From Bradyrhizobium cajani (lineage in GTDB: Bacteria > Pseudomonadota > Alphaproteobacteria > Rhizobiales > Xanthobacteraceae): a stretch of 64,000 bases of DNA. A program made the position numbers and the translations under genes. Positions 43,180 to 53,362 of this stretch are shown piece by piece. The stretch lies in assembly GCF_009759665.1 (NCBI RefSeq), contig NZ_WQNE01000025.1, positions 1 to 64,000 on the forward strand, given 5' to 3'. Every line of letters starts with the position of its first letter. Position 1 is the stretch's first letter. Under the pieces are notes generated by a model that was not told where the DNA came from, did no database searches, and saw nothing but the letters and a program-made list of their open reading frames with translations.

Positions 43180-44667
43180 CTACTCCATAAAGGCGAGCGG
43201 CCGCGCGATATGTTCGAGCGATTTTCGCTCCGCGGCGACGGCGTAGCGCCACGCGACGATCGCGGCCGCGATCATCAGGACAGCCCCCAGCAGATAGCCG
43301 GCGAACACGCTGGTGCGTGATCCCGTGTCGATCAGCGCGCCGAACAAAGCCGGGCCGATCACGCCGCCGATGCCGGTGCCGACGGCATAGAATACCGCGA
43401 TCGCCAGCGCGCGGACCTCCAGGGGGAACGTCTCGCTGACGGTGAGATAGGCCGCGCTCGCCGCCGGCGAGGCGAAGAAGAAGATCACCATCCAGGCGAT
43501 GGTCTGCCCCTGCGCACTAAGCGCGCCGATCGAGAACAGATAGCCGGATAGCGCCAGCAGCACGCCGGATATGCCGTAGGTGAACGTGATCATGGTGCGC
43601 CGGCCGAGCGTATCGAACAGGCGGCCGAGCAGCAGCGGGCCGAGGAAGTTGCCGGCGGCGAAGGGCAGCAGATACCAGCCGACGTGATCGGCGCTGATGC
43701 CGTAGAAGTCGGTAAGCACCAGCGCGAAGGTGAAGAAGATGGCGTTGTAGAAGAACGCCTGGGCGCTCATCAACACGAGGCCGACCATTGCGCGCTGGCG
43801 ATAGGCCGAGAACAGCGTGTGCACGACCTCGCTGATCGGCGTGTGATCGCGCATCTTCAGGCGGATCTTGGTGAAGCGCCCGGCGCTCGCATCCTGGTCA
43901 CCACCGATCACCGAACGCTCGATATCGTCGACGATCGCGTGGGCCTGATCGGGCCGGCCATGGATCATCAGCCAGCGCGGACTCTCCGGGATCCACATCC
44001 GCATCAGCAGCACGACGAGACCGATCGCCGCGCCGATGAGATAGGCGAGACGCCAGCCGAGATCGGGACCGATCAGTGCGGGATCGAGCAGCACGATGGC
44101 CGCGACCGCGCCCATCGCGGCGCCAATCCAGAAGCTGCCGTTGATGACGAGATCGGTCCAGCCGCGATAGCGCGCCGGCACCAGCTCCTGGATGGTCGAA
44201 TTGATCGCCGTGTATTCGCCGCCGATGCCGGCGCCGGTGAGAAAGCGAAACAGCGCGTAGCTCGCAATATCCCACGACAGCGCGGTCGCGGCCGTCGCCG
44301 AAAGATAGACCGCGAGCGTGATGAAGAACAGTTTCTTGCGGCCGATGCGGTCGGTGAGCCAGCCGAAGCCGAGCGCGCCGAGCACCGCGCCCGCAAGATA
44401 CGCTGAGTTGGCAATGCCGAGATCGAGATTGGAGAACTGCAGCGTCGGGCTCTGCTTCAGCGCACCGGACAGCGCGCCGGCGAGCGTCACCTCGAGGCCG
44501 TCCAGGATCCAGGTGATGCCGAGCGCCAGCACGACCCGGGTGTGGAAGCCGCTCCACGGCAGCGCGTCGAGGCGCGAGGGAATGCTGGTCTCGATGATGC
44601 GATCGGCTGCCGCCGCAGCAGGGGCGGCAGGTTCATAGTTCAGCGCTGGGCTTTGCTGCAATTCCAT
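43180..44667 (-). CDS. MFS transporter (sugar or metabolite:H+ symporter type)
   Basis: 495 aa, about 12 membrane segments in two six-helix halves separated by a long cytoplasmic loop (about residues 230-275). The sugar-porter-type motif A region reads GWLTDRIGRKKLFF. Internal motif PESPRWLMIHGRP follows TM6 and RLFDTLGRRTMI is the second-half repeat. The substrate is not evident; a role in trehalose-related uptake or export is only suggested by its operon position directly before otsB. ATG 44667 (MELQQSPAL) is chosen over a longer frame. Confidence 0.88.
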   Translation of the reverse strand: MELQQSPALNYEPAAPAAAAADRIIETSIPSRLDALPWSGFHTRVVLALGITWILDGLEVTLAGALSGALKQSPTLQFSNLDLGIANSAYLAGAVLGALGFGWLTDRIGRKKLFFITLAVYLSATAATALSWDIASYALFRFLTGAGIGGEYTAINSTIQELVPARYRGWTDLVINGSFWIGAAMGAVAAIVLLDPALIGPDLGWRLAYLIGAAIGLVVLLMRMWIPESPRWLMIHGRPDQAHAIVDDIERSVIGGDQDASAGRFTKIRLKMRDHTPISEVVHTLFSAYRQRAMVGLVLMSAQAFFYNAIFFTFALVLTDFYGISADHVGWYLLPFAAGNFLGPLLLGRLFDTLGRRTMITFTYGISGVLLALSGYLFSIGALSAQGQTIAWMVIFFFASPAASAAYLTVSETFPLEVRALAIAVFYAVGTGIGGVIGPALFGALIDTGSRTSVFAGYLLGAVLMIAAAIVAWRYAVAAERKSLEHIARPLAFME

Positions 44668-44797
44668 CGCGTTGCTGGGTCTGACCAATGGAAGCGGGCC
44701 CCGGTTCACACGATGTGGACGCGGCCGATCCGATCATGGGGTGCGGCATTCCGCCTGCCACCTGCGACAACGTCTGCGGCGAGAGCAGGTTCCCGCA

Positions 44798-44822
44798 GGA
44801 ACGGCTCCCGGGACCGCTCGTT
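44798..44822 (+). promoter_or_regulatory. EcfG-type general stress promoter of DUF3175 gene
   Basis: GGAAC (44798-44802), 17-bp spacer, GTT (44820-44822) on the plus strand: a full match to the EcfG consensus, 27 bp before the ATG at 44850 and upstream of its AAGGAG ribosome site. Confidence 0.65.
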
Positions 44823-44849
44823 TCCGAAGGAGCCGCAAGGAGTTGACGC

Positions 44850-45224
44850 ATGGCTCACGTCAGAAAGACGACACATTCGCGCAAAACAGCTACACGCAAG
44901 AAGACCAGCGCGAAGCGCACCACGACGGCGCGCAAGAGCACCAAGCGCGCTGCACCGAAACGTTGGTCGCTGCGCGTGACGAACGAGAGCGATGCGCTCG
45001 ATCTGAAGCGCGGCGTGTTCAAGCAGACCAGCGCGAAGAAGATCGCGGTCTCGCTGAAGCGTTCGGCCGAGCACAGCTCACGGCGCAAGGCCGGGGCGTA
45101 CCGCTCGGCACTGTCAATGCTGACCTTCTACATCAACCGCGCCGGCAAGACGCTGCCGAAGACGCAACGCGCGCGGCTGGAGCGGGCGAAGGTGGAGCTG
45201 AAGCGAGCGTTCGGGAAGGCGTAA
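44850..45224 (+). CDS. DUF3175 protein with lysine-rich N-terminus
   Basis: 124 aa. The C-terminal two thirds are DUF3175 (LDLKRGVFKQTSAKKIAVSL, then SSRRKAGAYRSALSMLTFYI and NRAGKTLPKTQRARLERAK). The first 38 residues are a Lys/Arg/Thr-rich tail (RKTTHSRKTATRKKTSAKRT), giving a strongly basic protein that could bind DNA; the family function is unknown. The upstream EcfG-type promoter places it in the general stress response. AAGGAG lies 7 nt before ATG 44850. A palindromic repeat follows the stop. Confidence 0.9.
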   Translation: MAHVRKTTHSRKTATRKKTSAKRTTTARKSTKRAAPKRWSLRVTNESDALDLKRGVFKQTSAKKIAVSLKRSAEHSSRRKAGAYRSALSMLTFYINRAGKTLPKTQRARLERAKVELKRAFGKA

Positions 45225-45242
45225 GCTTCGCGCTCGTTACTC

Positions 45243-45393
45243 CACTGTCGTCCCGGACAAGCGCAGCGAAGCGGAGCGCAGATCCGGGAACCATAGCCAC
45301 AGGATGCGGTTTGGCGCGAAGCTGGTAACTCCTAGTCTTCGCCCAACTCCTTCCTGGGGTTATAGGACCCCGCCTTCGCGGGGACGACAGTTG
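45243..45393. repeat. Intergenic palindromic repeat (GTCGTCCCGGACAAGCG family)
   Basis: TGTCGTCCCGGACAAGCGCA with CAGATCCGGGAACCAT on the left, then CCCCGCCTTCGCGGGG (45368-45383) and ACGACAG on the right. The right part is also the start of the 1.1-kb duplicated block. Same family as 22960 and 47639. Confidence 0.82.
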
Positions 45394-46467
45394 AGTACGA
45401 GGCGACAGAGGTGCCTACGCCGCCCGGATATTCCCCATGAAGCGGTCGAGCTCGGCGCGCAGGCGGGTGCTTTCCGATGACAGCGTCTTGGCCGAGTTCA
45501 GCACCTCTTCCGAGGCCGAGCCGGTCTCGGCGGCGCCGCGGTTGACCTCGCCGATGTCGGTGGCCGCGGTCTGGGTGCCCTGCGCGACGGTCTGGACGCT
45601 GCGGGCGATCTCCTGGGTCGCGGCGCCCTGCTGCTCCACCGCGCTCGCGATCGAGGTCGAGATCGACGAGATCTGGCCGATGGTCGCGCCGATCTCCTTG
45701 ATCGCGGCAACCGATTCGGCGGTGGCGCCCTGCATGCCGGCGATGTGCGAGGAGATCTCGTCGGTGGCCTTCGCGGTCTGGCTCGCCAGCGACTTCACTT
45801 CGCTGGCGACCACCGCAAAGCCGCGGCCGGCTTCACCGGCGCGTGCCGCCTCGATGGTGGCGTTGAGCGCCAGCAAATTGGTCTGCTCGGCGATCGCGGT
45901 GATCAGCTTGACCACTTCGCCGATCTGCTGGGCGGCATGCGAGAGCTTGCCGATGCGGCCGTCGGTCTCCTTGGCCTGCACCACGGCGGCTTCGGCGATC
46001 CGGCTGGAATCGCGGACCTGGCGGCCGATCTCCTCGACCGAGGCCGAGAGTTCTTCCGTCGCGGTCGCGACCGACTGCATGTTGGAGGAGGCCTGCTCGG
46101 AGACGCCGGCGACCTGGCTCGACAGGCTCTGCGTGGTCTCGGCGGTGCGGGTCAGCGTCGAGGCTGCCGATTCCAGCTGCACGGCCGAGGCCGAGACGTT
46201 GGAGACGATGGCGCCGACCGCGCTCTCGAAATCGTCGGCAAAGCGGATCAGCTCGGCGCGGCGGCTTGCGGCCTGCTCCCGGTTCTGGACTTCGCTGGCG
46301 GCGGCATCGCGCTCGGCCTTGGCGACCGCCTGAACCTTGAACTCCTCGACCGCGCCGGCCATCTCGCCGATCTCGTCCTTGCGGCCGAGACCCGGCAGCA
46401 CGACGTCGAAATTGCCTGAGGCCAGCTCGCGCATCGCCTTGCACATCGCGATCATCGGACGCGAGAT
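45368..46467. repeat. 1.1-kb near-identical direct repeat, copy 1
   Basis: Matches 47789-48888 base for base at a constant offset of 2421. I noticed about five mismatches by eye, for example at 45640 (C) versus 48061 (G). It covers the 3' flank, the whole methyl-accepting signalling domain and the end of HAMP of the first chemoreceptor gene. Identity breaks off abruptly at 46467. Confidence 0.9.
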
Positions 46468-47448
46468 ACCGTTGCCGAGCATCCAGGCCAGGACGGCGCC
46501 GATGGCGAGGCCGCCCAGCGCCAGCATCAGCATCAGCCGCTCGGTCTCCCCGATCGTCGCATTGGCACTGGCCTCGATGCGCTGCTGGTCGGCGGTCAGG
46601 TCGGACCGCAGCTCGGCCGAGAGCTTGAGGATGGACCCGGCCGTCTTGGTCATCTCGCCGTTCAGTTTGACGATGACCTTCACGTTCTCGGTCAGCTTTG
46701 CGAAGGAGGTGCGATACTGCTTCAGGAGATTGCCGATCTCGGTGACGCGGTCGGTGATCTTCTGGTCGCTCGCATAGATCGAGACCAGCAGCGTCTCCAG
46801 GAACTTGATGCGGGCGATCACGCCGTCGGCGGTCTTCGGCTCCGGCTTGGCAACGAAGGCGCTGACCGAGGTGGAGACCGCAAGATATTGCGAGGTGACG
46901 TCCTTGGCCGTGGTCTGGACCGATGCAAGCCCCGCCAGCGCGGCGGTGTCGGCGAGGTCGTCGAACTTGAAACGGATCTTGTTGCCGACGCTGTTGAGCT
47001 CATCGGCAGCGATCTTGTTGTTCTCGCGCGTCAGGGTGATGATCTCGCCGAACACCTTCGTGAAGCGCTGGAATTCGGCCTCGAGCTTGCCGACCTGCTC
47101 GCGGCGGGCCGCGCCGGTGGTCGCAGACATCGATTTGGCGATCGCTGCCTTCAGATTCTCCTCGGCGGCCCTTGCGGCCGTCTCGTCGTCCGCGGCACCC
47201 GTCAGCGTATAGGCCCGTGCCAGTCCCTGATAGGCGATCAGCTCGCGATCGACGGTGCGTGCCAGATCGGCTTCCGACACGCTGGTCCGATACGAGGCCA
47301 CGGCGCCCGCGATTCGCTCGAAGCCGAAATAGGCGAAGGCCATGCTGACTGCGAGGATGGCCAGCACCGCCACAAAGCCGAGGATGATCTTGGCGCGAAA
47401 GCGCAAATTGAGCAGATTCGATTTGTTCGGCTTGGATTTGACGGACAT
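45415..47448 (-). CDS. Methyl-accepting chemotaxis protein 1
   Basis: 677-aa membrane chemoreceptor. N-terminal TM (about residues 20-40, [20 protein letters not shown]), a periplasmic ligand-binding region of about 250 aa (helical-bundle type), a second TM ([18 protein letters not shown]), HAMP and the cytoplasmic signalling coiled coil with the hairpin tip [20 protein letters not shown]. The ligand is unknown. ATG 47448 was chosen; an in-frame ATG 12 nt upstream is possible. From HAMP to the stop it is almost identical to the next receptor gene, while its sensor half differs. Confidence 0.92.
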   Translation of the reverse strand: MSVKSKPNKSNLLNLRFRAKIILGFVAVLAILAVSMAFAYFGFERIAGAVASYRTSVSEADLARTVDRELIAYQGLARAYTLTGAADDETAARAAEENLKAAIAKSMSATTGAARREQVGKLEAEFQRFTKVFGEIITLTRENNKIAADELNSVGNKIRFKFDDLADTAALAGLASVQTTAKDVTSQYLAVSTSVSAFVAKPEPKTADGVIARIKFLETLLVSIYASDQKITDRVTEIGNLLKQYRTSFAKLTENVKVIVKLNGEMTKTAGSILKLSAELRSDLTADQQRIEASANATIGETERLMLMLALGGLAIGAVLAWMLGNGISRPMIAMCKAMRELASGNFDVVLPGLGRKDEIGEMAGAVEEFKVQAVAKAERDAAASEVQNREQAASRRAELIRFADDFESAVGAIVSNVSASAVQLESAASTLTRTAETTQSLSSQVAGVSEQASSNMQSVATATEELSASVEEIGRQVRDSSRIAEAAVVQAKETDGRIGKLSHAAQQIGEVVKLITAIAEQTNLLALNATIEAARAGEAGRGFAVVASEVKSLASQTAKATDEISSHIAGMQGATAESVAAIKEIGATIGQISSISTSIASAVEQQGAATQEIARSVQTVAQGTQTAATDIGEVNRGAAETGSASEEVLNSAKTLSSESTRLRAELDRFMGNIRAA

Positions 47449-47638
47449 CCCCCACCCCATTCCATTCGCGGAAAACCAGGCGCAGCCCGGGAGCAGCCCG
47501 CTCCCTGACTCGTCAGCACGGTAAGGGGCAAAGGATAAGCGGCGGTAAAGATTGCGATGTCGCAACCAGCGGTTAGGTGACGCGGAAATGGTCAGCGCGC
47601 CGTCAAACGTTAAAGCCGAGTAACCGGCGTCAATCTCC

Positions 47639-47812
47639 GCTGTCGTCCCGGACAAGCGCAGCGAAGCGGAGCGCAGATCCGGCCCCCCCGCGCGAGCGCC
47701 TGCGCTCGTCGCGATAACCACAGGGAGCGGATTCGCGAAGACTCGGAATTGCAAGATCGTCCCATAACCGCTCCTTGTGGTTATGGGTCCCCGCCTTCGC
47801 GGGGACGACAGT
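47639..47812. repeat. Intergenic palindromic repeat between the two chemoreceptors
   Basis: GTCGTCCCGGACAAGCGCAG on the left, then CGCGAGCGCCTGCGCTCGTCGCG-like arms, GATAACCACAGGGAGCGG, CCGCTCCTTGTGGTTATGGG and CCCCGCCTTCGCGGGGACGA. Multi-armed palindrome of the same family as 45243. Confidence 0.8.
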
Positions 47813-48888
47813 TGAGTACGAGGCGACAGAGGTGCCTACGCCGCCCGGATATTCCCCATGAAGCGGTCGAGCTCGGCGCGCAGGCGGGTGCTTTCCGATG
47901 ACAGCGTCTTGGCCGAGTTCAGCACCTCTTCCGAGGCCGAGCCGGTCTCGGCGGCGCCGCGGTTGACCTCGCCGATGTCGGTGGCCGCGGTCTGGGTGCC
48001 CTGCGCGACGGTCTGGACGCTGCGGGCGATCTCCTGGGTCGCGGCGCCCTGCTGCTCCACGGCGCTCGCGATCGAGGTCGAGATCGACGAGATCTGGCCG
48101 ATGGTCGCGCCGATCTCCTTGATCGCGGCAACCGATTCGGCGGTGGCGCCCTGCATGCCGGCGATGTGCGAGGAGATCTCGTCGGTGGCCTTCGCGGTCT
48201 GGCTCGCCAGCGACTTCACTTCGCTGGCGACCACCGCAAAGCCGCGGCCGGCTTCACCGGCGCGTGCCGCCTCGATGGTGGCGTTGAGCGCCAGCAAATT
48301 GGTCTGCTCGGCGATCGCGGTGATCAGCTTGACCACTTCGCCGATCTGCTGGGCGGCATGCGAGAGCTTGCCGATGCGGCCGTCGGTCTCCTTGGCCTGC
48401 ACCACGGCGGCTTCGGCGATCCGGCTGGAATCGCGGACCTGGCGGCCGATCTCCTCGACCGAGGCCGAGAGTTCTTCCGTCGCGGTCGCGACCGACTGCA
48501 TGTTGGAGGAGGCCTGCTCGGAGACGCCGGCGACCTGGCTCGACAGGCTCTGCGTGGTCTCGGCGGTGCGGGTCAGCGTCGAGGCCGCCGATTCCAGCTG
48601 CACGGCCGAGGCCGAGACGTTGGAGACGATGGCGCCGACCGCGCTCTCGAAATCGTCGGCAAAGCGGATCAGCTCGGCGCGGCGGCTTGCGGCCTGCTCC
48701 CGGTTCTGGACTTCGCTGGCGGCGGCATCGCGCTCGGCCTTGGCGACCGCCTGAACCTTGAACTCCTCGACCGCGCCGGCCATCTCGCCGATCTCGTCCT
48801 TGCGGCCGAGCCCCGGCAGCACGACGTCGAAATTGCCCGAGGCCAGCTCACGCATCGCCTTGCACATCGCGATCATCGGACGCGAGAT
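47789..48888. repeat. 1.1-kb near-identical direct repeat, copy 2
   Basis: Copy 2 of the block at 45368-46467 (see that entry); covers the same part of the second chemoreceptor gene. Confidence 0.9.
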
Positions 48889-49875
48889 GCCGGTGCCGAG
48901 CAGGAAGGCGAGGACCGCGCCAAGCAGCGTGCCGCCGACGGCCAGCATCAGAATGAGCTGCTCAGTCTGTCCGATGGAGGCTTCCGACTCCGAATCCAGC
49001 CTCTGCTGCTCGGCGACGAGGTCCGCCTTCATGGCGGTGGCGCCCTGGAGGATCGCTGCCGCCGAGCTGCTCATTTCGGTGACGAGCTCGTCGACCATCT
49101 TGGCGTTGGCAGTCAGCTTCTCCAGCGCGTCGCGATAGGCCACCAGCAGCGCCTTGGCGTCCTTCAGGCCGGCGACGATCTTGTCGTCCATGGAATAGAT
49201 CGCGCCGAGCGAGTTCTCGGCGAATTTCAGCCGCGCCAGCGCGCTTGCCGCTACCGCCTGGTCGGAGTTGAGGATGAAATTGCTCGCCGCAGCACTCGCG
49301 GTCTGGAACTGGGCGTTGACCTGCTTGGTGCCGAATTCGATCGCCTGCGCCTCGGCGTCGGAAGCGTTGTTGCCGATGTCGTCGAGCTTGTATTTCAGCA
49401 GGTTGGCGTTGCGCTGAAGCTGGTTCTGGACCAGCAGCGCGCTGTCGCGCTTGGCTTGCAGGATCTTGGCGAAGGTCGCGGAGAAGTTGGAAAATTCCTT
49501 GGCGAGCCTGTTGAGGCTCTCCTGGCGTGCCGGCCTCTTGGCACTCTTGATCGCCTGATCAATGGCATTCTTCAGGCTGGCTTCGGTGTCCAGCGCTGCC
49601 TTGGCGTCATCTTCCTTGCCGGTGACCACGAAGTAACGGGCGGCCGAGCGATAGGCGAGCAGCTCACGGTCGATGTTGCGGGCAAGGTCGGCCTCCGTGA
49701 CGCTGGTGCGATAGGAGCCGACGCCCGCGGACACCCGCTCGAAACCGAAATAGGCGAAGGCCATGCTGCCGGCGGATATCACCAGCACCGCCGCAAAGCC
49801 GAGGATGATCTTTGCCCGGAACTTGAGGGTTGGAAATTTTACGCGCTTTGATGGCGACGAGACGCGCCCGGACAT
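47836..49875 (-). CDS. Methyl-accepting chemotaxis protein 2
   Basis: 679 aa, same order: TM1 (about residues 25-45, [20 protein letters not shown]), a periplasmic sensor that is clearly diverged from receptor 1 although the opening ([20 protein letters not shown]) is similar, TM2 ([20 protein letters not shown]), HAMP and the signalling domain. The C-terminal half equals receptor 1 at protein level. It lies upstream of receptor 1 on the same strand with 387 bp and a palindromic repeat between. Ligand unknown; the FIST/kinase genes lie next door in the opposite direction. Confidence 0.92.
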   Translation of the reverse strand: MSGRVSSPSKRVKFPTLKFRAKIILGFAAVLVISAGSMAFAYFGFERVSAGVGSYRTSVTEADLARNIDRELLAYRSAARYFVVTGKEDDAKAALDTEASLKNAIDQAIKSAKRPARQESLNRLAKEFSNFSATFAKILQAKRDSALLVQNQLQRNANLLKYKLDDIGNNASDAEAQAIEFGTKQVNAQFQTASAAASNFILNSDQAVAASALARLKFAENSLGAIYSMDDKIVAGLKDAKALLVAYRDALEKLTANAKMVDELVTEMSSSAAAILQGATAMKADLVAEQQRLDSESEASIGQTEQLILMLAVGGTLLGAVLAFLLGTGISRPMIAMCKAMRELASGNFDVVLPGLGRKDEIGEMAGAVEEFKVQAVAKAERDAAASEVQNREQAASRRAELIRFADDFESAVGAIVSNVSASAVQLESAASTLTRTAETTQSLSSQVAGVSEQASSNMQSVATATEELSASVEEIGRQVRDSSRIAEAAVVQAKETDGRIGKLSHAAQQIGEVVKLITAIAEQTNLLALNATIEAARAGEAGRGFAVVASEVKSLASQTAKATDEISSHIAGMQGATAESVAAIKEIGATIGQISSISTSIASAVEQQGAATQEIARSVQTVAQGTQTAATDIGEVNRGAAETGSASEEVLNSAKTLSSESTRLRAELDRFMGNIRAA

Positions 49876-50135
49876 TCCCACCCCCCTGATTCCTGAATTC
49901 TTGCAGCGACGCGGCCTGGAAGCAGCCCCTTCCGGACCGGCGATGAAAATTAGGGCAGAATCGTCAAGGGGCGGTAAATTCGTCCATCCCGCTCTCCGCA
50001 AAGGCCGCTTCGCGCAGCACGCGCGCTCCGCGGGGACTGGTCGCCGTGTTGCGACCAGACCAAAAAGGCCATACTCTTTGGACACTTGTCAGGCACTTGG
50101 CATCAGACCAAGCGGGTCTTCGAGGGAGAAACGGA

Positions 50136-51302
50136 GTGGGGCAAACCGACTTTCGGTTTGGCGGTGCGTCCGGCGTTGCCGTCGCAAAGTCGAAGGCCGC
50201 GGGCGCCGAGCAAGCCGTTGCCGACCTCGCCGCCCAGCTCCCATCCGACGAGCTGGCGCTCATTCTGCTCTTCGTCTCCCCCAGCTACGATCCCCACCAA
50301 TTCATCGCGGAGATCGGCCGGCGATTCGACGGGGTCCCGGTCTGCGGCTGCACCACCGCCGGCGAGCTGGCCCCTGACGGCTGGGACGAGAACAGCGTCG
50401 TCGCCCTCGCCTTCAGCCGCGCCGACTTCTCGGCCGTGGTGCGCCCCATTCTCAATCTCGACAATTTTCGCGTCGAGGACGGCCGCAGGATCGGCGCCGA
50501 GCTCCGGCAGGAGCTGCTGCGGGTGTCCTCCCAGGTCGAGCGCGGAAATCCGTTCGGCCTGGTCCTGATCGACGGCCTGTGCCGCCGGGAAGACGCGGTG
50601 ATGTCCGCGATCTATGCCTCGCTGGACGACATTCCGATCGTCGGCGGATCCGCGGGCGACGGGATGCGCTTCGAGAGGACCTGGGTGTTCCTCGACGGCA
50701 AGGCGCACACGAATGCCGCTCTCCTGATCCTCTTGAGCACGTCGCTGCCGTTCCGGGTTTTCAAATGCGACAATTTCGAACCGCGACCGCAGAAGATGGT
50801 GGTCACCGAGGCCGACATCGAGAAGCGAACCGTCAGGGAGCTGAACGCCGAGCCCGCGGCCCAGGAATATTCCCGGGTCGTCGGGATCATGGACGCCAAG
50901 CTCGATCCGTTCTCGTTCGCCTCGCATCCCGTTCTGGTGCGCGTCGGCGGCTCCTACTATGCCCGCTCGATCCAGCGCGTCGAGCCGGACGGCTCGCTGC
51001 ACTTCTTCTGCGCCATCGACGAGGGCATGGTGCTGACGGCGGCGACGTCGCGCAGCCTCGTCGGCACGACGCGCGAGGCTTTCGCGGAAACGCGCGACCA
51101 GATCGGTGAGGTCTCGCTCTATATCGGTTTCGAATGCCTGCTGCGCCGGCTCGACGCCGAGCAGCACCAGCTCGCCCGCGACATGTCCGAGCTCTACCGC
51201 CAGAATCGCGTGGTCGGCTTTCATACCTACGGCGAACAGTTCGGCTCGATGCACGTGAACCAGACGTTCACGGGCGTCGCCATCGGCAGGCGCACCTCGT
51301 GA
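50136..51302 (+). CDS. FIST-domain sensor, NosP-like
   Basis: 388 aa. FIST_N domain (about residues 20-215; ALILLFVSPSYDPHQFIAEI, CGCTTAGELAPDGWDENSVV) followed by FIST_C (about 225-375; DPFSFASHPVLVR to GFHTYGEQFGSMHVNQTFTG). FIST proteins with a co-encoded kinase include NosP, a haem-binding nitric-oxide sensor of Pseudomonas and Legionella; whether this one binds haem is not shown by the sequence. The GTG start 50136 has GAGGGAG seven bases upstream. The stop overlaps the GTG of the next gene, so sensor and kinase are translationally coupled. Confidence 0.88.
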   Translation: MGQTDFRFGGASGVAVAKSKAAGAEQAVADLAAQLPSDELALILLFVSPSYDPHQFIAEIGRRFDGVPVCGCTTAGELAPDGWDENSVVALAFSRADFSAVVRPILNLDNFRVEDGRRIGAELRQELLRVSSQVERGNPFGLVLIDGLCRREDAVMSAIYASLDDIPIVGGSAGDGMRFERTWVFLDGKAHTNAALLILLSTSLPFRVFKCDNFEPRPQKMVVTEADIEKRTVRELNAEPAAQEYSRVVGIMDAKLDPFSFASHPVLVRVGGSYYARSIQRVEPDGSLHFFCAIDEGMVLTAATSRSLVGTTREAFAETRDQIGEVSLYIGFECLLRRLDAEQHQLARDMSELYRQNRVVGFHTYGEQFGSMHVNQTFTGVAIGRRTS

Positions 51303-52657
51303 CCGGGCTCTGGCAGGATCCCGAAACGGTCGAGCAGCTGCAGCGGGAAACCGCGAAGCTGAAGAAGATCAATGCAGCGCTGATGTCCCGCGTCGAGCGC
51401 TCGATGGACCAGCAGCTCAACGCCTTCTCGCTGTTCGAGACGGCCATCGCGCTCGACCGCCAGGTTCGGGACCGGACCTACCAGCTGCGCGAGGCGCTGC
51501 ATTCGATCGAACGCGCCAATGAGGGACTCTATCGCGCCAAGCAGCAGGCCGAGGCTGCAAGTTCGCTCAAATCGTCCGTTCTGATCTCGGTCACGCACGA
51601 CCTGTTGCAGCCGCTGAACGCGGCGCGCCTGACGCTCTCGGCGCTGGCGGAGATGATGGAGGCGCAGGAAGCGGGCCTGCTGATCGACCAGGTCGACCGC
51701 TCGCTGGTGACGCTGGAGGATCTGTTGCGCTCGCTGCTGGAGATCGCCAAGCTCGACGCCGGCGCGCTGAGGCCCGACGTGCGTCCGTTCGCACTCGCGC
51801 CGCTGTTCGAGCAGCTTCGCAACGAATTCGCGCCGATCGCCGCACGACAGGGCCTGTCGTTGCGCATCCGCAACTCGCCGCTCGCGGTGTCGTCGGACGT
51901 GATGATGCTCCGACGCATCCTGCAAAATCTGCTCGCCAATGCCATCCGCTACACCCGCAGCGGCGGCGTCGTGATGGGATGCAGGCGCCGAAACAACCGC
52001 ATCTGCGTCCAGGTCTCCGATACCGGACCGGGAATTGCGCAGGCGCAGCAGGAAGCCATCTTCCGCGAATTCCAGCGCGGCGAAGCCAGCGCAACCGACC
52101 AGGCCGGGTTCGGACTCGGCCTCTCCATCGTTCGCCGCTTCGCGACGGTGCTCGGACACGAGGTCCGGCTGTCATCGCAGGTCGGCAAAGGATCGACGTT
52201 CGTACTGGAGCTCGAGCCGGCCGACCTCGCCGAGGTGAGCGACGAGGTGCACGAGACCAAGCTCACCGAACGTCAATATGGCGGGCTCGAAGGCGCCAAG
52301 ATCCTGCTGGTCGAGAACGATCCATCCGGCTCGGAGGCCATGGCGGCGCTGCTGGAAGGGTGGGGCTGCGATGTCGCGACGACGCGATCGGCGGCGGAGG
52401 CGCTGCTGCGCCTGAGCGAGCTGGGCGGAGCACCCGACGCGGTCATCGCCGATCTTCATCTCGATCACGGCGAGAGCGGATTGTCGGCGATCGCCGATAT
52501 CCGGCAGCAACTGAAGCTCGACGTGCCCGCGATGATCATCACCGCCGACTATTCCGAGAAGGCCGCCAAGCAAGCGAGCCTCTACGGGCTCGAAGTGTTG
52601 AAGAAGCCGGTCAAGCCCGCCGAGATGCGTGCGCTGTTATCGTTCCTGCTGACCTGA
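51299..52657 (+). CDS. Hybrid histidine kinase, NahK/ErcS'-like
   Basis: 452 aa, cytosolic. An N-terminal coiled coil (residues 10-90) leads into HisKA with H100 in SVTHDLLQPLNAARL, the NahK/ErcS'-type H-box; HATPase_c (NAIRYTRSGG; SDTGPGI; GFGLGLSIV); and a C-terminal receiver with phospho-acceptor D385 in VIADLHLD. No transmembrane segment, so it depends on the FIST partner for sensing. The start GTG at 51299 overlaps the FIST stop as GTGA. In Pseudomonas the equivalent pair (PA1975/PA1976) sits near the exaA quinoprotein locus, as here. Confidence 0.92.
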   Translation: MTGLWQDPETVEQLQRETAKLKKINAALMSRVERSMDQQLNAFSLFETAIALDRQVRDRTYQLREALHSIERANEGLYRAKQQAEAASSLKSSVLISVTHDLLQPLNAARLTLSALAEMMEAQEAGLLIDQVDRSLVTLEDLLRSLLEIAKLDAGALRPDVRPFALAPLFEQLRNEFAPIAARQGLSLRIRNSPLAVSSDVMMLRRILQNLLANAIRYTRSGGVVMGCRRRNNRICVQVSDTGPGIAQAQQEAIFREFQRGEASATDQAGFGLGLSIVRRFATVLGHEVRLSSQVGKGSTFVLELEPADLAEVSDEVHETKLTERQYGGLEGAKILLVENDPSGSEAMAALLEGWGCDVATTRSAAEALLRLSELGGAPDAVIADLHLDHGESGLSAIADIRQQLKLDVPAMIITADYSEKAAKQASLYGLEVLKKPVKPAEMRALLSFLLT

Positions 52658-52672
52658 AGCGCGGCCTGCCCG

Positions 52673-53362
52673 CTACTCGGATTGTGCGCGATCGTGCTTC
52701 GCCCGGGTCCCCTCGCTCGCCAGCGTCGCGAAATCGATCTTCGACATTTCGACGATCGCCTTGGAGCGGCTCAGCACATTCAGCTTGCGCAGGATGTCCG
52801 AGACATGGACCTTCACAGTCGTCTCGGAAATCTTCAGCTCATAGGCGATCTGCTTGTTCTGCAGGCCGCGCTTGAGCATTTCGAGGACCCGCAATTGCTG
52901 CGGCGTCAAATCGTGCAGCCGTTTCAGCAGCTCATGAGCGGGACCTGGGGCTCGCCGCGGCCGGAGTGCACGATAGGCGTTGGGAATACAGACGAGGCCC
53001 CGCAGCGCCTCGCCGATTGACTGGGCAAGCTCCTGCTTGGACGAGGATTTGAAGATGTAGCCGGACACGCCGAGCGACAAGGCGCCGGAGATGATCCGCG
53101 GATCCTGATGCCCCGACACGATGACGACGGGGACCTTCGGGAAGGCCTTGCGGATGCGGACGATGCCCGAGAGGCCGGTCGTGCCCGGCATCGACAGATC
53201 GAGGAGAAGGAGATCGAGTTCGGCGCCCGCGGACAGCTGCTCCAGCGCGCCGTCGACCGACGTCGCCTGCAGGATCTCGGCCCCCGGCGCCACCATTTGC
53301 AGCGCGCCTTCGAGCGCCTCGCGAAACAACGGATGGTCTTCGACAATCAGAAATCGCGTCAC
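52673..53362 (-). CDS. LuxR-family response regulator 2
   Basis: 229 aa: N-terminal receiver with D55 (LLLLDLSMPG), acidic E8/D9 and Lys at SGYIFKSSS; C-terminal LuxR helix-turn-helix LTPQQLRVLEMLKRGLQNKQ to SETTVKVHVSDILRK. GTG start 53362 overlaps the stop of the 35-aa ORF by 4 nt (GTGA), and its stop lies 15 bp from the convergent histidine kinase stop. Related to AgmR/ErdR regulators that control quinoprotein ethanol dehydrogenase in Pseudomonas (analogy). Confidence 0.92.
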   Translation of the reverse strand: MTRFLIVEDHPLFREALEGALQMVAPGAEILQATSVDGALEQLSAGAELDLLLLDLSMPGTTGLSGIVRIRKAFPKVPVVIVSGHQDPRIISGALSLGVSGYIFKSSSKQELAQSIGEALRGLVCIPNAYRALRPRRAPGPAHELLKRLHDLTPQQLRVLEMLKRGLQNKQIAYELKISETTVKVHVSDILRKLNVLSRSKAIVEMSKIDFATLASEGTRAKHDRAQSE

